DNA from: Sphaerosporella brunnea
Lineage: Eukaryota > Ascomycota > Pezizomycetes > Pezizales > Pyronemataceae
Assembly: GCA_008704415.1 (NCBI GenBank)
Contig: VXIS01000545.1
Location: 1-18,948, forward strand
DNA: 18,948 bases
Direction of reading: 5' to 3'
The notes under the pieces are model-generated. The model worked only from the letters and a program-made list of their open reading frames with translations. It did not search any database and was not told the origin of the DNA. The first letter of the stretch is position 1. Each line of letters opens with the position of its first letter. The translations under genes and the position numbers were made by a program. Below, in pieces: positions 7,523-16,739 of this stretch.

Positions 7523-9333
7523 TCAATTCCCCTCCGCCTCCGCCTTCTCCTTCCCACTCCTCCCCACAATCACCCCGCGATCTCCCACCTCAATCTCTTT
7601 CAACTTCAAATTCAACGACTTCATGCACGGCGCCAGAAGCCACATCGGAACACACACAGCCACGGCCACAATCAGCAGCGTCCTCATGGTCTCATCATAG
7701 GCCCTGACCACCGCCTCCCTCTCAACGCTGCCCCACTCCAACTCCGTCGCCTTCAAAAAGTTGCCAAAGATCGTATCCACCTCTCCGGCCATTTCCTCCG
7801 GTAGATATTTCTGTAGCTTCGGCTTCAACAGGCCGCTCCAAACGGCACCCGACACGCCAGAGCCGACTGCGCCTCCGAGCGACAGCGTGGTTAGAAACAG
7901 CGCCGTTGTGCAAGCCACGTCTTTCGGGGCGACGGATGCTTGCATTCCCAGCTGTATGGGGACGTTGACAAAGCCGCCGCCGATGCCGACGAGCACCTGG
8001 ATGCCGGCGTTGACGGGGATGGTATTTTTATGGTGGCGGAAAAACAGCATCAACAAGATCCCGGCGGAATATAGGACGACACCCAAGAGCAAGAAGCGTT
8101 TGTAGCGGCCAATGCGCTTTATCAACACGCCGACGAAGAGCACGGTTACCGTGCAGCTGAACGAAAAGATGTGTACCAGGTGACCCGACGCCGTGGCGGA
8201 GAGATTGCGTGCCACGGAGAGGTAGCTGAAGTAGTAGGGCTGCACGCTGAGGAAGAAGGCCATGAAGTAGAAGAAGCCGGTTAAGCAGCCAGCCATAACT
8301 GTGCGGTTTTTAAAAAGCTGGAACGGGATTATCGGAGTCGGCGCAAGCCGGGGAGACATCTCCCACAGCGGGAAGAGGAGGAGACAAACCCCTCCTGCCA
8401 CCATGGGGCCAACCAACTTTGGATCCCCGAAGCCGCCGGCCACATACCTCTCCAGGGTCAACGGGGTCATCAAGCACATGAACCCGGCGGTCAACAGCAA
8501 CATCCCGACCAAATCCAGCTCCTTGACAACTGTCACAGCCGCCTGCGCAATGCCCTGTCGCTTCCACGGGAACTCGGGATAATTCCCGGCGCGCTTCGCC
8601 TTGCGTGCGTTCCGCCAAAGACACCACAGCAGCGGAGCAGAAAACGCTGGGGTAATAAAAACCCACATCCCGAATCCCCAGCGCCACTTCCCAGCCTTTC
8701 CGAGTGCGCCGGCGATGACGGGGCCGATCCATACCGTCCCCAGAAACGGCACGTCGGGTACACTACTCAGCAACGCGCGGTTCAAAAGGTCGCTGGTGTC
8801 GGCGATAAACACCTGCTGCAGCATGCGCAGCCCCGTGTTGCCGGAAGCTTCAAAGACCTTGGCGACGGCATAGGCGGTGATGGAGCCACTGCCGGCCGAG
8901 ATCGAATAGCCCAGGATGTACAAGCTCAGAGCCAACGCCCATGCTTCGAAGCGGCCAAAGACGTCCGCGAATTTTGCGATGGGGGGCTGGAGGACCGCGT
9001 TCAGGACATTTCCAATCACCCCGATCGTCGACAGGAGAGAGTGTTTGCCAAAGCCCGAGGTGGCGAAGCTGGAGAGGTTGCTGGTGGTTTGGCTGTCCAG
9101 CGAGGTCGAGAGACACATCAAGAACATACTGTTCGCCCTCGCCTTGATTAGCCACGCTTCACGAGTTACGGAGAGATAGGGGAGGGAGAAAACCCAGTGT
9201 AGGCTGTCCATAATGAACGCCTTGTCCACGACTTTTGGATTGCTTCAGTTTTGAGGACGCCGGTTTGGCCTTGGCCGGAGGACTCGATGTCGACCTTTGC
9301 TGCGGTCTCATCGGTGGAGGTGGTGGTGGCCAT
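7523..9333 (-). CDS. Siderophore-iron MFS transporter (SIT/ARN family)
   Basis: There are two exons, 9333-9194 and 9128-7523, separated by a 65-nt phase-2 intron (donor GTTTTC, branch GCTAATC, acceptor AACAG), giving 581 aa. The first exon starts MATTTSTDETAAKV and ends SLWTAYTG; joining it to MFLMCLSTSLDSQTTSNL restores the first membrane span as in the family. Starting at the internal ATG near 9229 would translate the intron. Marker segments are HSLLSTIGVIGNVLNAVLQ and AKFADVFGRFEAW (residues about 98-110, MFS motif A), FIADTSDLLNRALLSSVPD, FGDPKLVGPM and NVPIQLGMQASVAPKDVA. The length and about 14 membrane spans match siderophore transporters, which take up ferric siderophores through the plasma membrane by proton symport. 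The siderophore cannot be told from sequence. GATA-factor sites upstream fit iron control. Confidence 0.9.
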
Positions 9334-9359
9334 GGGGGGACGGTGAGAAGATGGGAAGG

Positions 9360-9365
9360 TTTATA
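9360..9365 (-). promoter_or_regulatory. TATAAA near the transporter start
   Basis: The minus strand reads GATGATATAAACC. It is only 27 bp from the ATG at 9333, so the leader would be extremely short if this box is used. A CCAAT (reading minus, about 9374-9378) and a run of 15 C lie just upstream. Confidence 0.3.
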
Positions 9366-9398
9366 TCATCTGGAGATTGGGGGGGGGGGGGGGAACGT

Positions 9399-9819
9399 TG
9401 ATAGCAAAACTTTACGCTTCAGGATATCTAGAAGGAAATACGTATAAGCATTGACAGCCTCCTTTGCTATGCGCAATTATCAAAGTCACGATGAAAGTCA
9501 ATTCGCCGAGGTGAAGTTATTTCCATACGACAGACCTATGCCAGCCGCTCTCAATGCTACCGCTCCCTCAGCCGGCCCTACTCTCTAGGTAGATCCCAAG
9601 TACACATAACTTGCACAAAACATGATCAACACGACAGTTCACCGGCTGTAGTAGATACGGGCGTTGATAAAGCGGAATCCCGGTGATTACATATGTGGAA
9701 AGAGATTATCATAATGAGGGTGATGGGTCAATGGAACCCTCATTATAAGGCTTTAGCGTGCTGTAGCCTGTAGTTGCATTGTGGCACTCTACAAGTTTCC
9801 AGGCTAGGTACCGTTATCA
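9399..9819. promoter_or_regulatory. Cluster of HGATAR GATA-factor sites upstream of the siderophore transporter
   Basis: HGATAR-type sites are TGATAG 9399-9404, TTATCA 9477-9482, TGATAA 9665-9670, TTATCA 9706-9711 and TTATCA 9814-9819. They span about 65-490 bp upstream of the ATG. Fungal iron-responsive GATA repressors (SreA/Urbs1/Sfu1) bind such cores in siderophore-transporter promoters. Functional assignment is inference. Confidence 0.45.
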
Positions 9820-10266
9820 AGCGTTAAAACATCAACCAAGCGCTTTCAAGTTCTTTAATCGACATCGGGCAATACATGAATTGTGCGAGTATAACGTTGT
9901 CACAGCGCAGGCCCCACAGTAGGACTTTTGAGCCTAGGAGTAGCATTGCCTCCGTCTCTATATCTCATGGCCGCAAGCGGCCAAATACAATATGATTAAA
10001 CAAATGTCACAGCTGCCCAAAAAATACACTCACTGGAATTTGCAACTGTAAATAGTCCTTGCAGCGTCATCACTCTGCCCTTCTGGTGGATCTACGCTCC
10101 CATTTCCCCTCACAAGAAAACGGGATTGCTACGACCGTACATTCTATTCTCAATTACCACTACACCCTATGCCTGTCCACTCCATAGTTGCGGGAAGTGT
10201 ATAAACCTGTCTTTAAGAGAGAGCATCTTATTCCAACAAACGTCATGTCCACCCACACCTCTATTC
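9820..10266. other. Intergenic region, nothing further recognised
   Basis: This stretch lies upstream of the siderophore transporter and downstream of the DUF202 gene. It has no open frame of note. Confidence 0.5.
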
Positions 10267-10869
10267 CTAAAAGTACGTCCTCCTAACCACCGCAGCGGCC
10301 ACCGCTGCTGCCAGCCCTAGCAACACCAAAAACGCGCCTACGCCTACCACCCTCACCTCCCACCCACCGCACAGCGCGCGCCCCCTAACCAGAGCGTTCT
10401 GCCAGCGCCACCACCTCACGAACCCCAGCAGACTGACACAAATAGCGCAACTCACCAACGCCGCCGCCAACGGCTTGCCAAGTATATAAAAGCCGAATGT
10501 GTAGTCTGGGTTTGGCGAGTGCTGCAGGACCTGCAGCTGCATTACTATGACGCTCATGAGCGAGAGCGCCATGGCCGTCCGGTGGTAGGAAAGGTATGTT
10601 CGCTCCAGCGCTAGGTGGTCGCGGGCGCTGGAGCCAGGGACCTGCAGCGTGATGTGGTGGCGCCAGAAGGCGAGGAGGGGGTTGTTGCTCTTGAGGGAGA
10701 GCGGGGTGGCGGGTTCTAAGGTGGGCGGTGGCCATTGTGTTGTTTTGGGGGTGTGGAGGGGTTGCAGTTGGAGGGAGGTTGTGGTGGAGGAATGCAGCGA
10801 GACGAGGGAGGGGTTTGGGCGGGAAATGTCTAGAGGGTCGATATTGTCAAAGTCTACCATGTTTTCCAT
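10267..10869 (-). CDS. DUF202-domain membrane protein, 200 aa
   Basis: One exon. The N-terminal 75 residues are polar and low in complexity (Thr/Ser/Pro/Leu rich). Residues 82-101 (SARDHLALERTYLSYHRTAM) are the DUF202 signature, RDxLAxERTxLxxxRTxxAL, shared with bacterial YidH-like proteins and the VTC1-type membrane domain. Three membrane spans are visible at about 98-114, 132-150 and 173-194, as expected for the domain. The function of stand-alone fungal DUF202 proteins is not established. VTC relatives act in vacuolar polyphosphate chemistry, but this protein has no SPX or catalytic domain. The ATG (MENMVDFDNID) is the first in the frame. A second ATG three codons on is possible. It points the same way as the transporter, 0.9 kb away, without sign of cotranscription. 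Confidence 0.85.
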   Translation of the reverse strand: MENMVDFDNIDPLDISRPNPSLVSLHSSTTTSLQLQPLHTPKTTQWPPPTLEPATPLSLKSNNPLLAFWRHHITLQVPGSSARDHLALERTYLSYHRTAMALSLMSVIVMQLQVLQHSPNPDYTFGFYILGKPLAAALVSCAICVSLLGFVRWWRWQNALVRGRALCGGWEVRVVGVGAFLVLLGLAAAVAAAVVRRTYF

Positions 10870-10899
10870 CTCGGGAGGTTGTTGGTACAGATGGCGCTG

Positions 10900-12069
10900 G
10901 AATTCGCAGAGCTCGAGGTGGTGAAGTTGGGATTTGAAAACTCTGCGTGGTGGTTATAACATTATCTTTTGTATCTTCATATCTTAAGCCACCCGGTTGA
11001 ACACGGGCGTTCGGTCGGTATCGGTGGTCGGTCCTTGTCGCTTCGTCGGCTCGGATCCTACGCTTCGGGTATGTGGGCACGTGTCACTTCTTGTTGTGAA
11101 GGATTGAAAGAAACTCCACGCGGTGGTCGTGAGAGATTAGTGGTGGTGACTGGCGAGGATTGTGGGGAGATTTTCTGGTTGGTGAATTGAGTTGAAGGCA
11201 TGACGCGGCTCGCAGCTGTCGAAAGGCTATTTGGTCATATGTGCTTAGAATTAGAAACTTGTTTGTCGTCGAGTTGCTGAAATCGTCATGCATTGGGGTT
11301 TTTGTTAGGTATGTGAAATGGCGATGTTGCCAGGGCATATGCAGCCGATTCGATCTGGGAGTTTCGCAGGAACGTCGAACATCGTGGGCGACCACTCTTT
11401 GCCACAATGAATAGATCCTGTCTGCCCACCCAAAAGGGAACGAAAGCAAAAGGTCTCAGGCTATCAGTCTAAACTGTTACTGGTATATCTTGATCATCTT
11501 GAGCTGGAGAGATGTGATGTGTCAGCTGCAGCTTCCGTCAATCATCTCAGTGATTAATGATTGGTGAAGATTGACCTTGCAGTGTTGGCAGTAGACGTTT
11601 GGCCACAGCAAGACCTTTTGCTTTCACTGCACATAAGTGAGTGCTGCTGAATCCATTCGGTCTGCAACTCAAGATGGCGGTAATTGATCCCGCGCATCGC
11701 AAGATCGATCTGAATGGAGGTGGATGGTGCGGCCACCCGCCATCAAGTCTCCTTGCCAGATGCAGAGTATCACTCAACTTCGTGTTCCTTACAGTGATGC
11801 TTTCTCTCACGGACAGTCACTCGTCGCACGCCGAGTTGGTGGTGGTTGCTGCACATCCCCTGAGTGTTTTTTACGATGTTTCTTTTTCATCTGCATGCAC
11901 GACGTCAGCCGATGTGAAGAAAATGCAGGCGCGAGGTGATACATACACACATATACACCTGACGCCGTGGGCTAGCTGGGCACGCTGTGGCTAGAGTTTG
12001 GGTGGATGGAGGACCGGGTGGATACATAGAGGATCGGGTGGATGCAGGACCGGTGCGGTGTAGCACCTT
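10900..12069. other. Intergenic region, no gene recognised
   Basis: Open frames are short and protein-unlike. The right end (12000-12056) carries an imperfect direct repeat (GGACCGGGTGGAT, GGATCGGGTGGAT and GGACCGG steps) that stops just before the transposon's left end. Confidence 0.5.
12000..12056. repeat. Imperfect direct repeat of GGAYCGGGTGGAT
   Basis: GGACCGGGTGGATACATAGA, then GGATCGGGTGGATGCA, then GGACCGGTG follow each other, preceded by TGGGTGGATGGA. The units differ in spacing, so it is degenerate. Confidence 0.55.
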
Positions 12070-12086
12070 CCCGAGCATACAAGCGA
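12070..12086 (+). repeat. Left terminal inverted repeat
   Basis: A perfect 17-bp match in inverse to 12994-13010, starting CCCGAGC. Inward it continues T/C-CCGT and a near-palindromic CCGTTACTTACGG. Confidence 0.85.
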
Positions 12087-12195
12087 TCCGTTACTTACGG
12101 ATTAAAAATCAACCCGTAATCAAACCGTTAAGCACGGAAAAAAATATTCCGTAAAAAACCCGTAAAAAATCCGTAAAAAAATCCGTTAACAAAGT
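12087..12195. repeat. Left subterminal CCGTAA-type motif array
   Basis: About eight copies: CCGTTA, TTACGG, CCGTAA, CCGTTA, CCGTAA, CCGTAA, CCGTAA, CCGTTA, mostly followed by A-runs. Most read CCGTAA on the plus strand. Confidence 0.8.
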
Positions 12196-12749
12196 CCATA
12201 AAGAACGGCAGCCGGAGAAACCTACTCGCCCACCAAAGGTAGAGTTATCCGGAGCGGGCGGGGGAAGTGGGGGTCGGGGGTGGAGGGTGGAGTGGGTGAG
12301 GAGACTGAAGATATTTGGACTTCACACGATGTCGGCAATCACCAAGAGCCCGCATCATGAAGGATGCAGACAAGTTGTGCAGCCAGCCCCAGTCCAGACG
12401 CGTCCGTATTCTCCATATAGACATGCAAATCGTACTTTTCAATTCTGACCGGCAACTCTGCCCTCCCCATGGCCCGTATTGCAACCGTCGCAGCGCTAGA
12501 GCTCAATCAATTCCTCACCTTCTCCGTTCACTGCCACCGGAAATATCGCGAGATTTCCAGCCTGAAGTTGAGGTTGCAGCGGCAGGCGTTATCTTATTGA
12601 TGTCATGGCGGTCCGGAAAATCGTCGTATTGGTTGTCTCCCCGCGGACTTGGGCAACGTCATGACATCACAGCTACTGTCAACGTCATTTTTGTCATCAT
12701 CGGCAGCTTCCGCAGGCATGCGCAGTGCGCGTAGCGTTAAGAAAAAAAC

Positions 12750-12993
12750 GTAAACAAAATTCCGTGAACAATGGGTGGAAAAATCTGTAAAGCAATCCGT
12801 GACCGACGGATAGAAGATGCGTGAAAAATTCGACCCACTGGATGTCACTCGTTTCCGTTAGTCACGTATTTTGTTATCCGTAAAGATACATATTTTTGTG
12901 CCTCACCCACCCCTGACCCGTAAGTTACGGATTTGTAAATCCGTAAAGCTCTTTAAATCCGTAGTATACGGATTTTAATCCGTTACTTACGGG
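12750..12993. repeat. Right subterminal CCGTAA-type motif array
   Basis: About eleven copies counting CCGTGA variants, in both directions (for example CCGTAAG-TTACGG back to back near 12920-12935). Plus-strand CCGTAA again dominates, so the two arrays are direct rather than mirror-image copies. Confidence 0.8.
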
Positions 12994-13010
12994 TCGCTTG
13001 TATGCTCGGG
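12994..13010 (-). repeat. Right terminal inverted repeat
   Basis: TCGCTTGTATGCTCGGG, the exact reverse complement of the left end. Confidence 0.85.
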
Positions 13011-13013
13011 CTT

Positions 13014-13670
13014 CGGCGGCCTAGGAGTTGGAGAGGCATCGCCGCAGTTGTTTTCCCACCCACTTCCCTCAACGGGGGGGATCCCAATAGCTCGCCGGAG
13101 ACTGGGAGGAGCAGCGCAGCGCCGAGCCTGAGGCAGCCGCCGGTTCGACGCTGTGCCCAGGGCGAGTCGGAGCGTGGAGGATAGCGAAGGCATTATGTAA
13201 GCACACTATATACAGCGCGCAGTCTCTTGTGGCCGACGGATGGCTAGTTACCGTGAATGGCATTGCGAGTGGTTGATGATTGAGACAAAAGTGATTCTGG
13301 CGATGTTGGGACCCCCCCCCCTTTTATTTATTCACTCGCTCTTCGCCATAGTCCTGTGGTCTTGCGTGCTGGATATGTGAGTACCACATGTATGTAGGTA
13401 ATCGCTTGGCTGATGGGACCCTGCAGCAAAATGCATCGGAATGTTATGGCGAGCCGCTGACTCGCATCTCCCGTGTCACCATTCTATCAGATAGATCTTC
13501 CCTCGAGAGAACCCTTCAACTACCCCACCAAAAGAACTTGACTCCCTGACTCCTGAACCCACCGTCTCTTCCATATCCGGCGACGCCTGCTGCGGCTTCT
13601 AGATGCTCTGACCTGATTGGCATCCCTCCTGTTCTCCGACGAGTTTCAAGCGACGACGCCTGACTCTCCT
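13014..13670. other. Intergenic and probable 5' leader of the nine-exon transporter
   Basis: This stretch holds a TATA-like CTATATAC near 13205 and a C9 tract with a following TTTTATTTATT (about 13312-13332). The frame of the next gene is open upstream to about 13617 but without an earlier ATG. No separate gene is seen. Confidence 0.45.
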
Positions 13671-15858
13671 ATGAGCTTTTCTCGAGCTTCGCAGCTGCAA
13701 ATCCTCGACATGACGGCAATCATGGCCCCAACGCGGGAACAACAGCTACAGATCGCGCGCGTCGTGAGCTTGGTGGCCTCCGTAGCGATATCTTTGGCGG
13801 CGGGAACGAACGTGGGTGTCACCTGCGCAGCTATATTCTCGGAGCGCGATAAGAGAGAGGGGAGGGATGTTGACGATGTGTGCCTGGGGAACAGTATGTC
13901 TATTCAGCCTATGCGCCGCAGCTGGCGGAGCGATTAAACCTCTCCGCGACTGAGACCAATCTGATTGTGAGTTGCTGTCTCTGTGTTCCTCCGTTCTCCG
14001 GCAAGCCCGTGAAAGTCGGCCATGGCAATACTGACCAGGCGATGATGCGCGTAGGGAACGTTTGGAAATTTCGGTGCGTATTGCAACTCCCTGCGATGCA
14101 GATTTAACGTCTTCGGTGCAGACGGCTGATGCGATGGTTATTCCACAGGAATGTACCTCTCTGGTATGGACACCTCTTGCTGCTACAGACGTGAGGTGGG
14201 GGTTGACGAGGGGCAGGAATTCCCAGCGGCATGTTGGTCGATAACAAGGGCCCACGGCCCCCAATTATGATCGGCGCTGTGCTCTTGTTCGTGGGATACT
14301 ATCCTATACGTCTTGGTAGGAAGACTGTTGAGGGCAAAGTCATAAGGTGCTGATGAGTGTTGTAGCGATGGTTCATGGCCAGGGATTCATGGGCGTTCCA
14401 GCGCTGTGCTTCTTCTCCACCTTGACCGGTATAGGAAGCTGCTGCGCGTTTGGCGGGGCGCTGAAGATGGGTGAGTTTGGATTCCCTTGTGCTGGACATC
14501 GAGGCTGAGGAGCGTCAGCGGCACTCAACTGGCCAAAGCATAGGGGCACTGCCACAGCACTTCCCCTAGCCGCTTTCGGGCTCAGCGCGTTTTTCTTTTC
14601 CTGCTTGAGCTCGTGGCTATTTCCTGGCAACACGGAGTCTTTCCTTCTGGTTTTGGCGGTGGCGACAAGTGCACTCATCTTTGTGAGCTTCTTCTTCTGC
14701 CGCATTGTTCCAGTTCCTGGCACCTACGCTGCTGTGCCTACCGCGGACCCGGATAACAACCGGCTGCATCGCACCAGGTCTGGCGAGAACAGACATTCAT
14801 CGCATGCTTATGATGATCATGACACGATAGGTACGAGCGCCATAACCCACAGAACCAGCAAGACCGCGATGGATTCCGAGCCCATGTACATTCCCAACAC
14901 GGACGGTGATGCGCAAGAGACGTCTTCGCTGTTCTCAAAGAGTTCATCGTCAAGTGATGAGGAGGAGCGCGTCCGTGATGCTGAAGGAAACCGCGGGGGC
15001 GATGCTGTACGAGATGGTTGTAGTGACGGAGGCGCCGGCTTGCCCGGTCATCACTTAGATATTCGAGGTTGGGCACTTGTTCGGAACGCAGACTTTTGGC
15101 TGCTATTTACCATGCTGGGCACATTGTGTGGTGTCGGACTGATGACTATCAAGTATGTCCTCCAGACCAAAGATCGAAAGTGGATCATATTGACCATTTA
15201 TAGCAATATCGGACACAACGCTCAAGCACTTTGGTCTGATTTTGACCCATCCAAGTCCCCCGAGTTCATCCAGACACGACAATCAATCCATGTTTCGATC
15301 TTGTCCATCTGCTCCTTCACTGGCCGCATGCTGAGCGGTTCGTCCACCTCTCACAATCGCGAATACCTTCACTAATGCTCCTTAGGCATTTCTTCTGATA
15401 TTCTCGTGAAGAAATTCCATATCCAGCGCCTCTGGCTGACAGTCTTTTCATCTGTACTCTTCTTCCTTGGCCAACTCGCAGCCCTGAACATCAGCAATCC
15501 CTACTACCTCTGGATAGTCTCGAGCCTCAACGGTCTCGGCTACGGCTTTCTCTTCGGCGTGTCTCCCACCATCGTCAGCGAGGCCTTCGGTGTCCACGGG
15601 CTATCCACTAACTGGGGTACCATGACCATCGCCGCGGTCATCAGCGGTAACACCCTGAACTTGTTTTATGGAAGGGTTTATGATGACCACTCGGTTGTAT
15701 TCCCGGATGGAAAGAGGGAGTGTTCGCTCGGACTCGATTGCTACAGGAATGCGTACTTCGTCTCGCTCATATTTGTGTTCCTGGGCTTCGGGGTGGCGCT
15801 GGTTGGGATCTCGAGGAATAGAGCGTTGGCGAGGACGTTGGCTAGGGGTAAGATTTAA
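13671..15858 (+). CDS. Nodulin-like fungal MFS transporter, nine exons
   Basis: Exons by eye: 13671-13811, 13895-13966, 14055-14073, 14149-14163, 14217-14315, 14366-14470, 14519-15152, 15204-15337, 15386-15858. Total 1692 nt, 563 aa, all phases consistent, introns 48-88 nt with CTRAY-type branch sites. The joined protein gives the family start LAAGTN-YVYSAYAPQLAERLNL, then ETNLI-GTFGNFG-MYLSG-IPSGMLVDNKGPRP, then ALNWPKHRGTATALPLAAFG. A long polar loop with ETSSLFSKSSSSSDEEE follows, then DIRGW, INNIGHNAQALW, SPEFIQTRQ and FGVHGLSTNWGTM. This matches the 12-span fungal MFS group with a nodulin-like N-half (yeast YMR155W type). Its substrate is unknown. The start at 13671 is the first in-frame ATG; 13710 and 13722 (MAPTREQQ) are alternatives. 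Exon 3 (19 nt) and exon 4 (15 nt) are the least usual. Confidence 0.88.
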
Positions 15859-16255
15859 TAGCTTTGATATGGGCGTTTGATGAGAGATATCGGCTTTAGT
15901 TGGTGTTTTTTTTTCTTATGGTTCGGGTTCCCTAGTTTGTGCACTTGTTCCTCCTATTTTGCATTGCTGCTGAGTTGGGGCTGCTGTTAGATACGGTGGG
16001 TTGATGGTTATGGGCATTCGGAATTGTATTCTTCTGGCAATTAGACGATCGTGGTTCATGGTGAGTGGTCACCGATGAAGGTCTTGAACTGGAGAGAGGC
16101 TTCTACTTCTACAGCGTTTTTTCATGGCCACACATCTATTCTCTTGAATGATACGTCCACACCGGGGCGGGAGATGGAACAAAGGGTCAAAACACTCGTG
16201 CAGGCGCATAAAATTCACAGACACAGCTTTTTTAAAAATCCCCTCCGCCTCTCAG
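15859..16255. other. Convergent 3' region between the MFS transporter and RPS22
   Basis: About 400 bp between two stop codons. It should hold both 3' UTRs and terminators. T-runs (15907-15915) are seen on the plus strand. No gene is recognised. Confidence 0.5.
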
Positions 16256-16726
16256 CTAATAAAAAAACCCCAACAGTTTACCTGCCACATGTTTCCGCCT
16301 CGCCTCCTCATGGTCCATAATGCCGGCGGAGGTGGTGAGCACCACATGGCCGAACTGGCGCGAGGGGAGCAGCCGGTTCACCCACTGCTCCAGCTCGTTG
16401 AGCTTTACGTTGTACCGGGGCGATATGCAGCCGGTCTTGTTCAGACGGCCCTTCAGCTCGATCACGATCTTGCCGTTGCGGTGATCGTCGACTTCTTCGA
16501 AATCGCCGATGTAGCCTGAGGGGGGGGGGGGAGGGGGGAAACGTTAGGCTGGGGGGAGGGGAGGAAGGGAGGGAGGGAGAGGGAAAGCCGAACCGTATTT
16601 CTGCATCACCATCAGGAACCTTACGATGACTTTTGAGGACGGGCGGATCTTTACTTGGCGCTTTCCACGCTTTTCGGCGTTGTTGATGGATTTGAGCGCG
16701 TCGTTGAGCACGCTGGTGCGCACCAT
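16256..16726 (-). CDS. RPS22: 40S ribosomal protein uS8 (S15a/S22)
   Basis: Two exons, 16726-16594 and 16515-16256, with a 78-nt phase-1 intron (donor GTTCGG, branch CCTAACG, acceptor CAG), give 130 aa, the usual uS8 length in eukaryotes. The start [20 protein letters not shown], then [70 protein letters not shown] and [20 protein letters not shown] follow the family throughout. uS8 binds 18S rRNA in the small-subunit body. The intron is almost wholly C/T on the gene strand. A longer open frame upstream of the ATG is a pyrimidine-rich leader, not coding. Some residues ([19 protein letters not shown]) differ from the commonest fungal form. The gene converges on the MFS transporter. Confidence 0.96.
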
Positions 16727-16739
16727 TGTTGTTGTTTTG

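Larger units (their letters stand above)
12070..13010. mobile_element. Non-autonomous DNA transposon, 941 bp, 17-bp perfect TIRs
   Basis: CCCGAGCATACAAGCGA (12070-12086) is repeated perfectly in inverse at 12994-13010. Homology continues imperfectly for about 20 bp more (a CCGT..CGGATTAAAA block on each side). CTT stands directly outside both ends (12067-12069 and 13011-13013), a possible 3-bp target duplication. Both subterminal zones (about 12087-12195 and 12750-12993) are dense in CCGTAA/CCGTTA and its complement, probably transposase-binding sites. The centre (about 12230-12735) lacks the motif and encodes nothing I recognise, so mobility would depend on a transposase elsewhere. The superfamily is open: 3-bp duplications with subterminal arrays occur in CACTA-like elements, but the ends are not CACTA. 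Confidence 0.75.

Noticed and set aside
7761..9179. Plus-strand frames across the siderophore transporter
   Set aside because: Shadow frames of a strong minus-strand family match.
12315..12734. 139-aa frame inside the transposon as the transposase
   Set aside because: No DDE or DNA-binding motif, far too short, and no promoter.
13140..13155. GGTTCGA-like B box hinting at a tRNA
   Set aside because: No A box or cloverleaf fits around it; no tRNA found on either strand.
13617..13670. Extension of the nine-exon MFS protein upstream of 13671
   Set aside because: It would need a TTG start; there is no earlier in-frame ATG.
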